Positions 17,185 to 26,071 are shown, numbered from the stretch's first letter. The stretch: DNA of 64,000 nt from Sporomusa malonica (GCF_041428715.1 NZ_CP155572.1); one strand, 5' to 3'. The notes: a model not told the origin generated them from the sequence alone. Translations and numbers: made by a program.

Positions 17185-18231
17185 TTAAAAGTGTATTATC
17201 AAATCAGCAGTGACATAGCTGCGGTCATCCGGGACACCATTCATATCTTTAACCCGCTTAACTGGGGCATAGTTGACCTTAAACACAGTCTTGTCGAATA
17301 CAGTTTGTTCGTAGGAAAACACTAACCCCTTTGTATTATCAATGTTTGATCCATTAGTTGGGTAATTCCAACCGTTAGGAGTAGTCTCAAGCAGAGTGTC
17401 ACTGCATGGATCAAAGTAAGGGTCAGCCTTTATATATGTTAACGACACCCCGCTAGAGCCAAGTTTTGCCGGATCAGCTCCTTGATATTTGACCCGCGCA
17501 AAGTAAGCCTTGGCTGCCGATCCACCATTATTATCTTTTGCTAAGGTGGAATCATTACGCCCGTACTCGCCACTAACTACCCAATCCTCATTTATATTTT
17601 GCTTGTACCCCATAGTTGCAGTTTTATAAACATCTTTATCCCCATTTTGCCACAGGGTTGCTATGATTTTCTTATCCTTATCTATATCATATGCGGCATC
17701 CACCCCGTAAAAGTTATGATTACCACTACTAATTGGATTAGCTAAATCGGGGTCATATGTCGTAATAAACGTATTACCACCAACTAAGATAGTTGTTAGT
17801 TTATCGGTCTTTAATTCAACGCTTGCACCATCGAAGTATGGCGTAGTACCAGTTAATCCTAGACCTTGTTGAAATGCTAACCGACCAACATGATATTCGG
17901 CATTACCCTTTTTGGCTACTATCATAGCCAGCTTAACAGATGGACTATCCAGCCTATCAGCAATGCTAGAAGAACTACGCGACCCAGCAAATAGCGCTCC
18001 AATAAAAGATACATCTTTGGAAACCGGAGCAATTAAATTTATATCTGCCCGGTGATAAAATCCACTTTTCTTAGTGAGATCAGGAGAAAAATTATACATG
18101 CCCCGATCATTGGCATTACTGTATCTGGCATCAAACGTACCGTTTATGATTATGTCTGAAGCCAAACAGGCAGAACCGGCTGCTGCCCCGACCATAAGTG
18201 TTGCTAACAAAGCTGCTACCTTTTTTTTCAT
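17185..18231 (-). CDS. outer-membrane beta-barrel porin without SLH domain
   Basis: A 348-residue secreted protein. A signal peptide of about 24 residues (MKKKVAALLATLMVGAAAGS..CLAS) is followed directly by beta-strand-rich sequence, and the protein ends VTADLIIHF with the terminal Phe typical of barrel proteins. Parts such as ARVKYQGADP and NGWNYPTNGSNIDNTKGLVFSYE resemble the C-terminal barrel of the SLH porin at 4756-6075 (IRAKYKGANP, NNWTYPAQSSSINDVQGFEYGFE). It is thus a related barrel that lost, or never had, the SLH anchor. It lies downstream of an array of three phased palindromes. A role in solute uptake is likely; the solute is unknown. Confidence 0.78.
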   Translation of the reverse strand: MKKKVAALLATLMVGAAAGSACLASDIIINGTFDARYSNANDRGMYNFSPDLTKKSGFYHRADINLIAPVSKDVSFIGALFAGSRSSSSIADRLDSPSVKLAMIVAKKGNAEYHVGRLAFQQGLGLTGTTPYFDGASVELKTDKLTTILVGGNTFITTYDPDLANPISSGNHNFYGVDAAYDIDKDKKIIATLWQNGDKDVYKTATMGYKQNINEDWVVSGEYGRNDSTLAKDNNGGSAAKAYFARVKYQGADPAKLGSSGVSLTYIKADPYFDPCSDTLLETTPNGWNYPTNGSNIDNTKGLVFSYEQTVFDKTVFKVNYAPVKRVKDMNGVPDDRSYVTADLIIHF

Positions 18232-18553
18232 AAATAGTTACCCACCCTTTTTCATTTACTTCTGGTGTCATTTCCTTAAAAGTCAAATCTCTGGTAAACC
18301 ATAAAGCTCCTTCCCTTATCCTCTCCTTTTACTTAATGGCAGTGTATAGGTCGTCTTACATCAACCTAATGCATTAATCATGCCAACTGCAGAGATTTTT
18401 GAAAATTTCCCTAAAAAAAGCCATAGAATAGGCGAACTCTTCGTGTTCTGATAAATACGGACCGCCTGCGCGAGGTTCCTTTGAAGATTCAGAACCCCGC
18501 AGTGATGAACATTTGCATCGCTTTTTCGAGAACTTTCTGTATTTTTCCTCAAT
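18232..18553. other. spacer between palindrome array and porin gene
   Basis: About 320 bases. A 63-codon minus-strand frame (18361-18552) starts with TTG, lacks a ribosome site and has unconvincing composition, so I treat the stretch as a long leader or non-coding spacer. No terminator is evident. Confidence 0.4.
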
Positions 18554-18610
18554 TCATCAAATGATGATAAAATTCATCATTTGATGATATACGTCATCAT
18601 CGAATGATGA
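18554..18610. promoter_or_regulatory. three palindromes at exact 20-bp spacing (operator array)
   Basis: TCATCAAATGATGA (18554-18567), TCATCATTTGATGA (18574-18587) and TCATCATCGAATGATGA (18594-18610) each pair TCATCA with TGATGA, and their starts are 20 bp apart, about two helical turns. This suggests cooperative binding of a dimeric regulator on one face of the DNA. The nearest downstream genes are the porin (minus strand) and the LysR gene end at 18736. Confidence 0.65.
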
Positions 18611-18681
18611 TACACCACGCAATTTGCTGACTTTAGAAGAAATAATCTAGAGATTGAGCGCTTATGCTAGGCACACCAAAA

Positions 18682-18715
18682 AAGCATACTCGCTAATTCC
18701 TTAACGAGCATGCTT
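18682..18715 (-). terminator. terminator after LysR gene (18736-19671)
   Basis: Stem AAGCATACTCG/CGAGCATGCTT with one G-T pair and a 12-base loop, followed on the minus strand by TTTTTT. Confidence 0.85.
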
Positions 18716-18735
18716 AAGAGATCTTTAATAGTTAT

Positions 18736-19671
18736 TCACCTGGCGTGTAATCTAGAAAAAAGCTCAACACTGTCTGACCAATTCTCGGTTGCAGAAATTA
18801 TTACACTATTAAATAGTGGTATAGCCGGGTTGGTATTGGCCTTATTCCATGCAGTTACCATCCCTACCTGAGCGTCATCTCCTTCTAGTTTGATAAAGCG
18901 GAGATTGGAGCTCGCATAATCTTTGGTCGTTACATAAGGAAGAATGGAAATTCCCTCGCCAGCCTCAACTAAAGTTAAAAGTGTTTCGGTAAGCCGGGGT
19001 GTATGAATAATCCTAGGCACAAATCCACGGTTTGCGCACAACTGAATAGTCCAATCATAGGGAAATGGGCCGACATCTCGGTGCAGCACAACAAACGGTT
19101 CTCTGGCAACTGCGGATAAATCTAAAACTGAAGCTTGCGCTAAGGGATGATCCTGATGCATAACCCAGCACTCCATATCGGCATAAATAGTCTGCCATGT
19201 TAAGCTGCTGCATTGTTCCAAAGATTGTGGCATGGTAAGGCCGACATCTAATTCTCCACGCTCTAAGCCCCGGCTGAGTTCCCGCCAGGGAATTTGGTGA
19301 ACGTTTAAGCTGATATTTGGATAGTTTTTACGGAAAGTCTGCATAGCTTGGGGTAAGAAATGCTTGGTATGTGACTCGAGAAAGCCGATTTTTAACGTAC
19401 CGTTGAAACCAGAAGCTGTTTTGCGTGTAAGCGTGATTGCCTCTTCATAACTGGAAATAATAGCCTTAGCCTCCTTCAAGAAGGTTTCTCCGGCAGGTGT
19501 CAATTTTACCCCATGAGTATTTCGAGTAAACAATTTAACATCCAATTGCTTTTCAATCTCGACGATACGCAAACTTACCGTTGACTGCGTCAAGTAGAGA
19601 GACTTGGCTGCTTCGGTAAAATTTAATCGTTCTGCAACACAGACAAAAAGTTGTAATTGCCGTATATCCAT
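18736..19671 (-). CDS. LysR-family transcriptional regulator
   Basis: A 311-residue LysR protein with the N-terminal helix-turn-helix (MDIRQLQLFVCVAERLNFTE, residues 1-60) and effector-binding domain from about residue 92. It is close to the LysR at 40338-41291 (both have MDIRQL, FVCVAERLNFTEAAK, GFLESHTKHFLP), so the two are recent paralogues. The gene is divergent from the UroD methyltransferase at 19873 with a 201-base gap, implying control of that gene, perhaps together with the permease behind it. The ATG follows an AGGGAGGG site. Confidence 0.9.
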   Translation of the reverse strand: MDIRQLQLFVCVAERLNFTEAAKSLYLTQSTVSLRIVEIEKQLDVKLFTRNTHGVKLTPAGETFLKEAKAIISSYEEAITLTRKTASGFNGTLKIGFLESHTKHFLPQAMQTFRKNYPNISLNVHQIPWRELSRGLERGELDVGLTMPQSLEQCSSLTWQTIYADMECWVMHQDHPLAQASVLDLSAVAREPFVVLHRDVGPFPYDWTIQLCANRGFVPRIIHTPRLTETLLTLVEAGEGISILPYVTTKDYASSNLRFIKLEGDDAQVGMVTAWNKANTNPAIPLFNSVIISATENWSDSVELFSRLHAR

Positions 19672-19872
19672 AATTACACCCTCCCTATATCAGCCGTATC
19701 CAAAATTCTATTTTAATTATAAGTAAGCAATAACTGCTTGACAAGCATGCTTATTGTATTTTTAAATATGCTGATTATCATATTCAATTTCCCAAAGCTT
19801 CTTTTCTAATCTATACTTAACCAAGAAACTTGTCACACAATTCTATTATTTCTAAATTGGAGGTACTTTAAA

Positions 19873-20979
19873 ATGAAATCAAATCAAGATCTTCTGCAAG
19901 AACGTAAAAAAAGAATTCGCCAAGCCGTTTCCCTCGAAAAGCCGGATAGAACACCGGTAGTAACCTTGGCTGATGCTTTTTGCGCCACTCACATGGGCGT
20001 TAAGCTATCTGATTTTTGCTCCAGCTTACACGCATCTAATAAAGTAATGGTCGAGTCCATTACGGAACTTGGTGATATTGACGGTTTTGATTCAGCTTTT
20101 GTTGCCGCCCCCCTTTTCCCTTTAGGGTTCATGTCAAATATAAAAATGCCTGGGCGTGAACTGGGCGATAACATTTTGTGGCAGCTTGATGAAAAAGAGA
20201 TTATGACAGTCGAAGATTATGACACAATTTTGTCCAAGGGCTGGGAACCCTTTATGCAGGACTATGTCCAAAACCGTTTAAATGTTCCCCTAGACTTTAT
20301 TTTGTCAGAACTTGCCGATACTCCTCAAATGGTTAAAAATTTTGAAGATGCCGGATATGTGGTGTACTCGCCGCTGGTTATTAATCTTGTCAATGAGCTA
20401 CTAAGCGGCGGTCGTTCCATGCCTAAATATATTCAAGACTTGTATAAGCGTCCAGACAAAGTTGAGGCCGTACTGGATACCATTCAGCAAGGCGTGCTAA
20501 CAAATATGCGTAAACAAATCCGTGATACTAATTCAGAATATGTGTTTATCTCCCCCGCCCGGGGCGCCAGCCAATTCTTTTCCCCTAAACTATGGGAGCG
20601 GTTTGTCTGGAAATACTTGAAGCAAGTTGCCGATGTTATTATTGAAGAAGGCGCCGTAATCAATTTCCATATTGATTCTAACTGGACACGCGACTTAGAG
20701 TACTTTAAGGATTTCCCGAAGGGCAAGTGCGTATTCGAAACCGACGGTGCTACCGATATTTATAAAATTAAAGAGGTCCTCGGTGATACGATGTGTATCA
20801 AAGGCGATGTATCGGCTGCTATGTTCACATTAGGTACACCTGATGATGTATATAACTACTGCACCAAATTAATTAAAGATATGGGACCGGGTTTCATACT
20901 GGCCTCAGGCTGCGCCGTACCGGTCAATGCCAAAGTAGAAAACGTAAAAGCCATGATTGCCGCTGCTAGCGGAAAATAG
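19873..20979 (+). CDS. UroD-family corrinoid methyltransferase, subfamily I, copy 3
   Basis: A 368-residue paralogue of the 3616-4722 protein, collinear over its full length: KPDRTPVV near residue 23, H266 in NFHIDSNW, C347 in ASGCAVPVNA and the ending NVKAMIAAASGK. The likely reaction is transfer of a methyl group from a methoxylated or other methylated substrate to a corrinoid protein through a zinc site formed by His and Cys. It has a strong GGAGG ribosome site nine bases upstream and is divergent from a LysR regulator. The NCS2 permease follows in the same direction after 195 bases, suggesting import and demethylation of the same compound. Confidence 0.85.
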   Translation: MKSNQDLLQERKKRIRQAVSLEKPDRTPVVTLADAFCATHMGVKLSDFCSSLHASNKVMVESITELGDIDGFDSAFVAAPLFPLGFMSNIKMPGRELGDNILWQLDEKEIMTVEDYDTILSKGWEPFMQDYVQNRLNVPLDFILSELADTPQMVKNFEDAGYVVYSPLVINLVNELLSGGRSMPKYIQDLYKRPDKVEAVLDTIQQGVLTNMRKQIRDTNSEYVFISPARGASQFFSPKLWERFVWKYLKQVADVIIEEGAVINFHIDSNWTRDLEYFKDFPKGKCVFETDGATDIYKIKEVLGDTMCIKGDVSAAMFTLGTPDDVYNYCTKLIKDMGPGFILASGCAVPVNAKVENVKAMIAAASGK

Positions 20980-21174
20980 CTATAAGCTCCAATCCACCTA
21001 TTAAGTACACCCTAATTTGTTAACTGACATTCGTTATTTCAAATTCCACATGGTATTTAGAAGTTGCTTTGGAAGTGCGTAGGTCCTGTAGGCAAAAGTA
21101 GATGAGAAAAAAAGCAGTAATCCCCGAAGATGTATAAGGGACAATTCTAAATAATTATTAAAGGGTGGGGAAAA

Positions 21175-22497
21175 ATGGAGAATGAAACAAGAAGAATCGT
21201 AGGGTCTGGTGAGAAACTGAACATATGGCAATCATTGTTTTATGGTTTTCAGTCAGTATTGGCATGTAACTTGTTTTTAGGTCCCATCGTCATCATCGGA
21301 ATCATGAAAATGGATATTTCGAGCGCTGCTGCACTGATTTCGATGACTTTCCTGGCTTGCGGTATTGCCACGGTTATTCAGTCAGGCTTTTTTCTCAAGT
21401 TTCAGGTTATTCAAGGAATGTCTTTCGCGACAATCGGGGCAATCATAGCAATAGCAACGCAAGCAAATTTCGCCACGTTTGCAGGTGCCCTGATAGTAGC
21501 ATCAATCGTCCTCATGCTTATTGGTTGGTCAAAGATTTTTAGTAAAATCGTTAAAAACTTTATTCCTGAGCTGGTTGCGGGAACAGTTATTCTCATTATC
21601 GGACTATCATTGATGCCAATTACTTTTAATTCCTTAATTGCCATTCCAGGAAATCCTGGGGTTAATTTCCTGGAAGCAGGAGTCACGTTTGCTGCCATGA
21701 TTGTGTTCATGAGGCTTGCACATCTTCCAAACAAAATCGGTCGAGTTTCGATGGTTGGTGCCGTTATTTATGCTATAGCAATTGGAACATTTGTCGCATC
21801 GCTGTTTGGCCATGTGGATTTGTCACCTGTCGCGTCGGCTCCTTGGTTTGCTGTTCCTCAGCTATTCCCCTTTGGTGCTCCACAGTTTGAATTAAACTCA
21901 AGTTTAATTATGAGTTTTATCTTGTTGATAGTTATGGTCGAAAGCATTGGTACCTGGTTTAGCATCGCTGAGATGTCAGGTGAGAAACTAGAATCCGATC
22001 GAATCGACAAGGGTGTAGTCGGCGAAGCAGTGGGTTGCTTAATTGGTTCATTTTTCGGTGGCTTACCGGTCACTAGCTATGCTTCGAACTCCGGAGTCAT
22101 CGCAGTCACCAAAGTATTCAGCCGCTATGCGGCGATCGGCGGCGGTATTATAGCTGTGGTCATGGCACTCTGCCCTAAGCTGATGTTCCTAATCGCTGTT
22201 GTTCCTAGCTCTGTCGTCTGGGGAATATATGGAGTGATTTGTATTATGATCATGATGAGTGGTTTAATGAGCATTCGCAACTACTCGTTAACTGAGCGCA
22301 ATATTTTAGTTATCGGCACCACTGTTCTGACAACAATTGGCGCAACAGTTCTGCCGCCGCCGCTCGTTCAGAGCATGCCTCCGTTACTTAGTTATTTGTT
22401 CAGTTCATCGATTTGTGTCGGCGCACTAACTGCGATTATTATGAATTTAATTCTCCCTGCAAAAGCAGCAGATCGTGCCCTAGTAACTAATTCTTAG
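21175..22497 (+). CDS. NCS2-family permease (xanthine/uracil-type), copy 1
   Basis: A 440-residue polytopic protein with about 12-14 hydrophobic segments and the NCS2 fold: QSVLACNLFLGPIVI in helix 1, the VIQGMSFATIGA segment near residue 80, ELVAGTVILIIG and the GGLPVTSYASNSGVIAVTKV motif near residue 300 (the conserved NxG region of helix 10). Classical members carry purines or uracil by proton symport, but the branch also contains carriers of other cyclic compounds. Because it follows a methyltransferase gene and a similar permease (32372-33709) follows the transhydroxylase, an aromatic substrate is a reasonable inference. Confidence 0.82.
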   Translation: MENETRRIVGSGEKLNIWQSLFYGFQSVLACNLFLGPIVIIGIMKMDISSAAALISMTFLACGIATVIQSGFFLKFQVIQGMSFATIGAIIAIATQANFATFAGALIVASIVLMLIGWSKIFSKIVKNFIPELVAGTVILIIGLSLMPITFNSLIAIPGNPGVNFLEAGVTFAAMIVFMRLAHLPNKIGRVSMVGAVIYAIAIGTFVASLFGHVDLSPVASAPWFAVPQLFPFGAPQFELNSSLIMSFILLIVMVESIGTWFSIAEMSGEKLESDRIDKGVVGEAVGCLIGSFFGGLPVTSYASNSGVIAVTKVFSRYAAIGGGIIAVVMALCPKLMFLIAVVPSSVVWGIYGVICIMIMMSGLMSIRNYSLTERNILVIGTTVLTTIGATVLPPPLVQSMPPLLSYLFSSSICVGALTAIIMNLILPAKAADRALVTNS

Positions 22498-22564
22498 TTC
22501 GCGGTCAAATAATTTTTCGGATATACTTCTTTTGGGGATATTACTCTGCCAACCTAAAATCTAC

Positions 22565-22618
22565 ATGCTACCACTGGTGGTATTATGACTTTGTAGCATC
22601 AATCATAATACCACCAGT
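22565..22618. repeat. overlapping inverted repeats, two exclusive hairpins
   Basis: A perfect 16-bp inverted repeat ACTGGTGGTATTATGA (22573-22588 with 22603-22618) has a 14-base loop containing GTAGCAT, which is also complementary to ATGCTAC at 22565-22571. Only one of the two stems can form. No T-run follows, so a simple terminator is doubtful. Confidence 0.5.
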
Positions 22619-22694
22619 AATACAAGACTTCTGCACTTCAGGCCATAACTCCCATTACCTAATCCAAAGGCGAGCCTACCAACTACTCTGTTCA

Positions 22695-22733
22695 CCTGTA
22701 GAAAATGTAAGAGCCATTATTGCCGCCATTAGG
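22695..22733 (+). pseudogene. remnant of a UroD-family methyltransferase 3' end
   Basis: The frame reads PVENVRAIIAAIR, which matches the conserved C-terminus of the intact copies (KVENVKAMIAAASGK in 19873-20979). No frame continues upstream, so it is a decayed scrap of a sixth methyltransferase gene. The rest of 22498-22908 holds the hairpins on either side and unrecognised sequence. Confidence 0.55.
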
Positions 22734-22778
22734 ACTTTCACCAACAAGTAAGCGCTCATGCTGGGGGCGCACCGGAGG

Positions 22779-22806
22779 CAGGGTTGTAGCAATCGCTACA
22801 ACCCTG
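22779..22806 (+). terminator. rho-independent terminator
   Basis: Perfect 12-bp stem CAGGGTTGTAGC with an AATC loop, followed by TTTATT. It lies 46 bases after the methyltransferase remnant and probably ended the lost gene. Confidence 0.8.
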
Positions 22807-22908
22807 TTTATTGGCAGAGAGGGTGGTGCGAACCCACGGTCCCGGTCGCAGCCAAAAACACAGATCCCCGGACTTCAGTGTAAAATGATTTACTTACAAC
22901 ACTCTCAA

Positions 22909-23727
22909 TTAAACACGAAATGCTAGTTCTTGTACTCTTGTTGCCAGGCTGGTAAGCGATTCTATGGCTTTACTTATCTCATAGCTGGCAGCTTTCTGCT
23001 GAGAGCTAATTTTATCAACCTCATCTATTTCTTTTTCTATCTGCGTTATTTCCCCTCGCATGCTTTCTAAAATCCCCTTGATTTCCTTAACAGATGTCTG
23101 ACTATTATTAGACAACTTCCTAATCTCTTCAGCAACCACAGAAAACCCTCGTCCCTGCTCTCCCGCTCTAGCCGCTTCAATGCTCGCGTTTAGTCCTAGC
23201 AAATTTGTATTTGCTGCTATATCTTTAATAAACATAAGAATAGAGTCTGACTTTCCAATATTCTGTACCATAGATTGCCCTGTCACACCGAGCAGCTCTA
23301 ATCGCTTATTGAGCAGTGCCGCATTAGCTGCAAGTTCTTGGCTTGATGCCGCCACCTGTTCAGACGCTGCAGCTATGGTTTGCGCAACATCATACAGAAT
23401 TTCTTGGGTTTCTAAACTACACGCCAAACCTATTGCTCCAATGATTTCTCGATTTTCATTGACGATAGGCGCACTAATGCTCTTGAACGGAAAGCCCCAA
23501 ACCTCTTTAGATACTACAAAATCTTGCGTAATTTTACTGGAGATGGCTTCCCACATGCCATCTCCTTTACTAACAGCTTTACCGACAGGCGACTCATGCT
23601 GCATCTTTTTACCTGGTTTGTAGTATAGAAAGGTATCTCTATCAGATATAACCACCATCGAGTCAAACGGAAGCACCGTTTGGATAATAGGTGTACATAA
23701 AATAAGCAACTCTAATGTTTTATCCAT
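22909..23727 (-). CDS. soluble methyl-accepting chemotaxis-like signalling protein, copy 2
   Basis: A 272-residue soluble receptor with the same plan as the 2577-3401 protein: an N-terminal sensor region (residues 1-115, with SPVGKAVSKGDG) and a short MCP signalling hairpin around NLLGLNASIEAARAGEQGRG and EEIRKLSNNS. There is no membrane segment. It stands between the methyltransferase remnant and the ring-cleavage operon and is transcribed alone in the minus direction, so its ligand may be an aromatic substrate or product. The ATG follows AAAGGAA by seven bases. The receptor class is firm; the signal is unknown. Confidence 0.85.
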   Translation of the reverse strand: MDKTLELLILCTPIIQTVLPFDSMVVISDRDTFLYYKPGKKMQHESPVGKAVSKGDGMWEAISSKITQDFVVSKEVWGFPFKSISAPIVNENREIIGAIGLACSLETQEILYDVAQTIAAASEQVAASSQELAANAALLNKRLELLGVTGQSMVQNIGKSDSILMFIKDIAANTNLLGLNASIEAARAGEQGRGFSVVAEEIRKLSNNSQTSVKEIKGILESMRGEITQIEKEIDEVDKISSQQKAASYEISKAIESLTSLATRVQELAFRV

Positions 23728-23787
23728 ATTTAAAGTTCCTTTCTCACGTTCACTTCCTCATTTATAAGTTGTTAAATAACCTCTAAA

Positions 23788-23822
23788 AAGACTGACAGCG
23801 TAGCAAGTACAGTGTCAGTCTT
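23788..23822 (-). terminator. terminator after the ring-cleavage operon (minus strand)
   Basis: Stem AAGACTGACA/TGTCAGTCTT with a 15-base loop, followed on the minus strand by TTTTTAGAGG. Confidence 0.75.
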
Positions 23823-23859
23823 CGTAACTTTACCCAGTTTGAGAATATAGGATACTATA

Positions 23860-23931
23860 CCGTATTTGTAGATTCTGTCTGGTACTGGATTAAAATCCGC
23901 CGTATTTGTATACTCTGTCTGGTACTGGATT
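23860..23931. repeat. tandem 40-bp duplication at the 3' end of the cyclase gene
   Basis: A 32-base unit beginning CCGTATTTGTA and ending GGTACTGGATT occurs at 23860-23891 and 23900-23931 with two mismatches and a 40-base period. The inner copy encodes the last residues of the cyclase (NPVPDRVYKYGGF); the outer copy lies past the stop and is out of frame. Confidence 0.8.
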
Positions 23932-24825
23932 TAGATCATCTTCATCTATTTCAGCCACACAGCGAACCATAGCGCCATCGCCCAACCACCAGCGAATCGG
24001 GAATGCCATGAATTTAAACCGTTTGCCTACAACTTTTTCAAGATCTCCCCCAACGTTTTCGACACCTACAATGCCGTTACCCATCATATATTTGTGGCAA
24101 GGCTCCCAGGTTCCTGCCAGACCATGGTCTTCAAGCTTACCATACGCTTCCATATATTTCTCTTTACCAAAGGTTTTGATAAATACATCCTTTTCGAACT
24201 CTGCATAAGCCTCAATACCAAATTGCTCAATATATTCCTCAGTAATCGGTTTGCCTGAATCACCAATAAGATTCATTGCCGGTGGACCGTTCTTACCCAT
24301 TGTTGTATGTAGCGGGTGGTCAAGGGCTTGCATGTCCATAGCTACACATTTTGGTTGATATTTCTCAAACCATTGTCCTGCTTCTCTACCGCAGCCGCAG
24401 GAATAATGATAATACTCTTTAGTGTCATCAAATTTCAGATGTATACCTGTTCTTAAAACAAGTACCATGCCCTTTACTTCTTCATGTGTTACTCCTGCAC
24501 GTGCCAAAGCATCGTCAAGATGTTTTGCGGTAATAAGGCCCCAGCGCTCAACACGAATATCCAGGCAAACTGCATCTCCATAATATGCATCCAGTGGCAG
24601 CTCATGAGTGTAACGTGCGCGCTTTCCGTCAAACTCGTATTCCATAACATGGCGAGGTGCATCTGCATGTGTTCCGCAATGCATAACAACATCTATTTTT
24701 TGCGTTAATACTCCGCTTTTTGCAAGACTATGCATAGTATCAATTTTAGGTTTTGCAAAATACGGCCATACGGGTATGTCAGCATGGAATGGATGAGTTA
24801 AATCTACTAATACTTTTTTTCCCAT
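23890..24825 (-). CDS. cyclase-family hydrolase, candidate dihydrophloroglucinol cyclohydrolase
   Basis: A 311-residue metal-dependent hydrolase of the cyclase/kynurenine-formamidase fold. The metal-binding signature is MHCGTHADAPRH near residues 47-58, after VDLTHPFHADIPVWP. In the anaerobic phloroglucinol route, as I recall it from clostridia, a member of this family opens the dihydrophloroglucinol ring to 3-hydroxy-5-oxohexanoate. The neighbours support that role: phloroglucinol-reductase-like SDR upstream, CoA transferase and cleavage enzymes in the same cassette. The gene is last in a minus-strand operon behind the sigma-54 promoter at 27439. The enzyme class is firm; the substrate is inferred from context. 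Confidence 0.72.
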   Translation of the reverse strand: MGKKVLVDLTHPFHADIPVWPYFAKPKIDTMHSLAKSGVLTQKIDVVMHCGTHADAPRHVMEYEFDGKRARYTHELPLDAYYGDAVCLDIRVERWGLITAKHLDDALARAGVTHEEVKGMVLVLRTGIHLKFDDTKEYYHYSCGCGREAGQWFEKYQPKCVAMDMQALDHPLHTTMGKNGPPAMNLIGDSGKPITEEYIEQFGIEAYAEFEKDVFIKTFGKEKYMEAYGKLEDHGLAGTWEPCHKYMMGNGIVGVENVGGDLEKVVGKRFKFMAFPIRWWLGDGAMVRCVAEIDEDDLNPVPDRVYKYGGF

Positions 24826-24851
24826 TTGTTATTCCTCCAAATAATTAATTT

Positions 24852-25640
24852 TTAACCAGCGGTACATCCACCGTCAACATACAGAATCTGACCTGTTACA
24901 AAGTCTGAAGCTGGCGCAGCTAAGTATACTGTTGCTCCAACCATATCCTCGGTCACAGCTGCACGTCCCAAGGGAATACGGGACAGGAATATTTGCTTGA
25001 GTTTTTCATCTTCGAGTACTTGCTGCGTCAGCGGAGTCCAAAAGATGGTCGGCGCAATGGCGTTTACCGTGATATTATATTTAGCCCATTCGGTGGCCAA
25101 CTGTTTGGTCAAGCCATCAACAGCTGCTTTGCTGGGGCCGTAAGCAGCATAACCACCAGGATGGCCGGCAAAACCACGCACTGAAGATATGGTAATGATC
25201 TTACCAAAACCCTGATCTTTCATTACCCGGCCAACATGCTTACAAGTGAGGAAAGTGCCTTTAACGTTAATATCCATTACCTGCTGGAAGTCTTCAACCG
25301 GAAAATCTTCGGCCGCATGACGTTTGGCAATGCCAGCTACAGTCACAAGAATGTCAATCTTGCCGAAGGTGTCCACAGTCTGTTTAACCATGTTGATTAC
25401 ATCTTCTTCTTTGCTGACATCACAAGCAACACCCAGTGCTTTTCTGCCGAGTTTTTCAACACCCTTTACTGCTTCTTCCAGGGTAGCAATCGTTCTACCG
25501 GTAACAACAATATCAGCACCATATGCCGCCAACCCGGCAGCAATCGATTCTCCCAGGGCACCGGCACCGCCGGTTACTACTGCTACTTTGCCTTCAAGAC
25601 AAAACAGATTTTTGATTTTATCCAAAATTGCCTGTTCCAT
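24852..25640 (-). CDS. short-chain dehydrogenase, candidate phloroglucinol reductase
   Basis: A 262-residue classical SDR. The cofactor loop TGGAGALGESIA is near residue 22, NAG-equivalent TVAGIAKRH near 98, catalytic Ser in ITISSVRG near 151 and the YxxxK pair in YGPSK near 167; the protein ends in the usual YVDGGCTAG. By sequence alone it resembles gluconate 5-dehydrogenase or 3-oxoacyl reductases. Its place between the cyclase and the CoA-transferase genes, with a pyrogallol transhydroxylase close by, argues for NADPH-dependent reduction of phloroglucinol to dihydrophloroglucinol. Start is the ATG behind AAAGGTG. Confidence 0.72.
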   Translation of the reverse strand: MEQAILDKIKNLFCLEGKVAVVTGGAGALGESIAAGLAAYGADIVVTGRTIATLEEAVKGVEKLGRKALGVACDVSKEEDVINMVKQTVDTFGKIDILVTVAGIAKRHAAEDFPVEDFQQVMDINVKGTFLTCKHVGRVMKDQGFGKIITISSVRGFAGHPGGYAAYGPSKAAVDGLTKQLATEWAKYNITVNAIAPTIFWTPLTQQVLEDEKLKQIFLSRIPLGRAAVTEDMVGATVYLAAPASDFVTGQILYVDGGCTAG

Positions 25641-25664
25641 TACATATCACCTTTCCATACCCAA

Positions 25665-26006
25665 TTATGCTTCAGGATAATTCATAACCACCAGCATACT
25701 TGCGGGTTTATTGGTTTCATTGATAATTTCTCTGCCTTCATTGGCTCCGATGTAGATAGAATCCCATGCCTTCAACACGACTTTTTCCGTCTTGGTAGTA
25801 ACAGTTACTTCGCCTTCGAGAACAAAATAAATCTTCTCAACAGGGGATGCATCATATTCAGCGCCACCAGCCGGCAGAAAATGCGACAGGCCCATCCAAA
25901 ATTTCTGTGCCCCGGTTTCCTCCTTCCCATGCAATTTTAGCGCAACCATGTTGAAGTGCTTTGGGGCTTGGTATGGCTTTACATCTTTTAATTCGATTTT
26001 CTTCAT
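25665..26006 (-). CDS. small cupin-domain protein
   Basis: A 113-residue single-domain cupin from the ATG at 26006, which follows GAGGAGACGG; the ATG at 26030 overlaps that site and is rejected. The double-stranded beta-helix is visible in YFVLEGEVTVTTKTEKVVL and the closing GREIINETNKPASMLVVM. The metal-binding His residues of active cupin dioxygenases are largely missing, so it may bind a ligand or act as a chaperone or isomerase. It lies in the ring-cleavage operon between the CoA transferase and SDR genes. I cannot assign its reaction. Confidence 0.65.
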   Translation of the reverse strand: MKKIELKDVKPYQAPKHFNMVALKLHGKEETGAQKFWMGLSHFLPAGGAEYDASPVEKIYFVLEGEVTVTTKTEKVVLKAWDSIYIGANEGREIINETNKPASMLVVMNYPEA

Positions 26007-26071
26007 TTTTTCCGTCTCCTCCTTCCACATTTTTCCATGTTTATAACATTATTAATAATATAAAGATTTAC

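Noticed and set aside
18361..18552. 63-codon minus-strand frame below the palindrome array
   Set aside because: TTG start, no ribosome site, no recognisable protein character.
22720..22926. 68-codon plus-strand frame and a tRNA-like GGTGG..CCACG arm near 22820
   Set aside because: The frame crosses a terminator and runs into the chemoreceptor gene; the arm lacks the TTCRA T-loop and no cloverleaf can be drawn.
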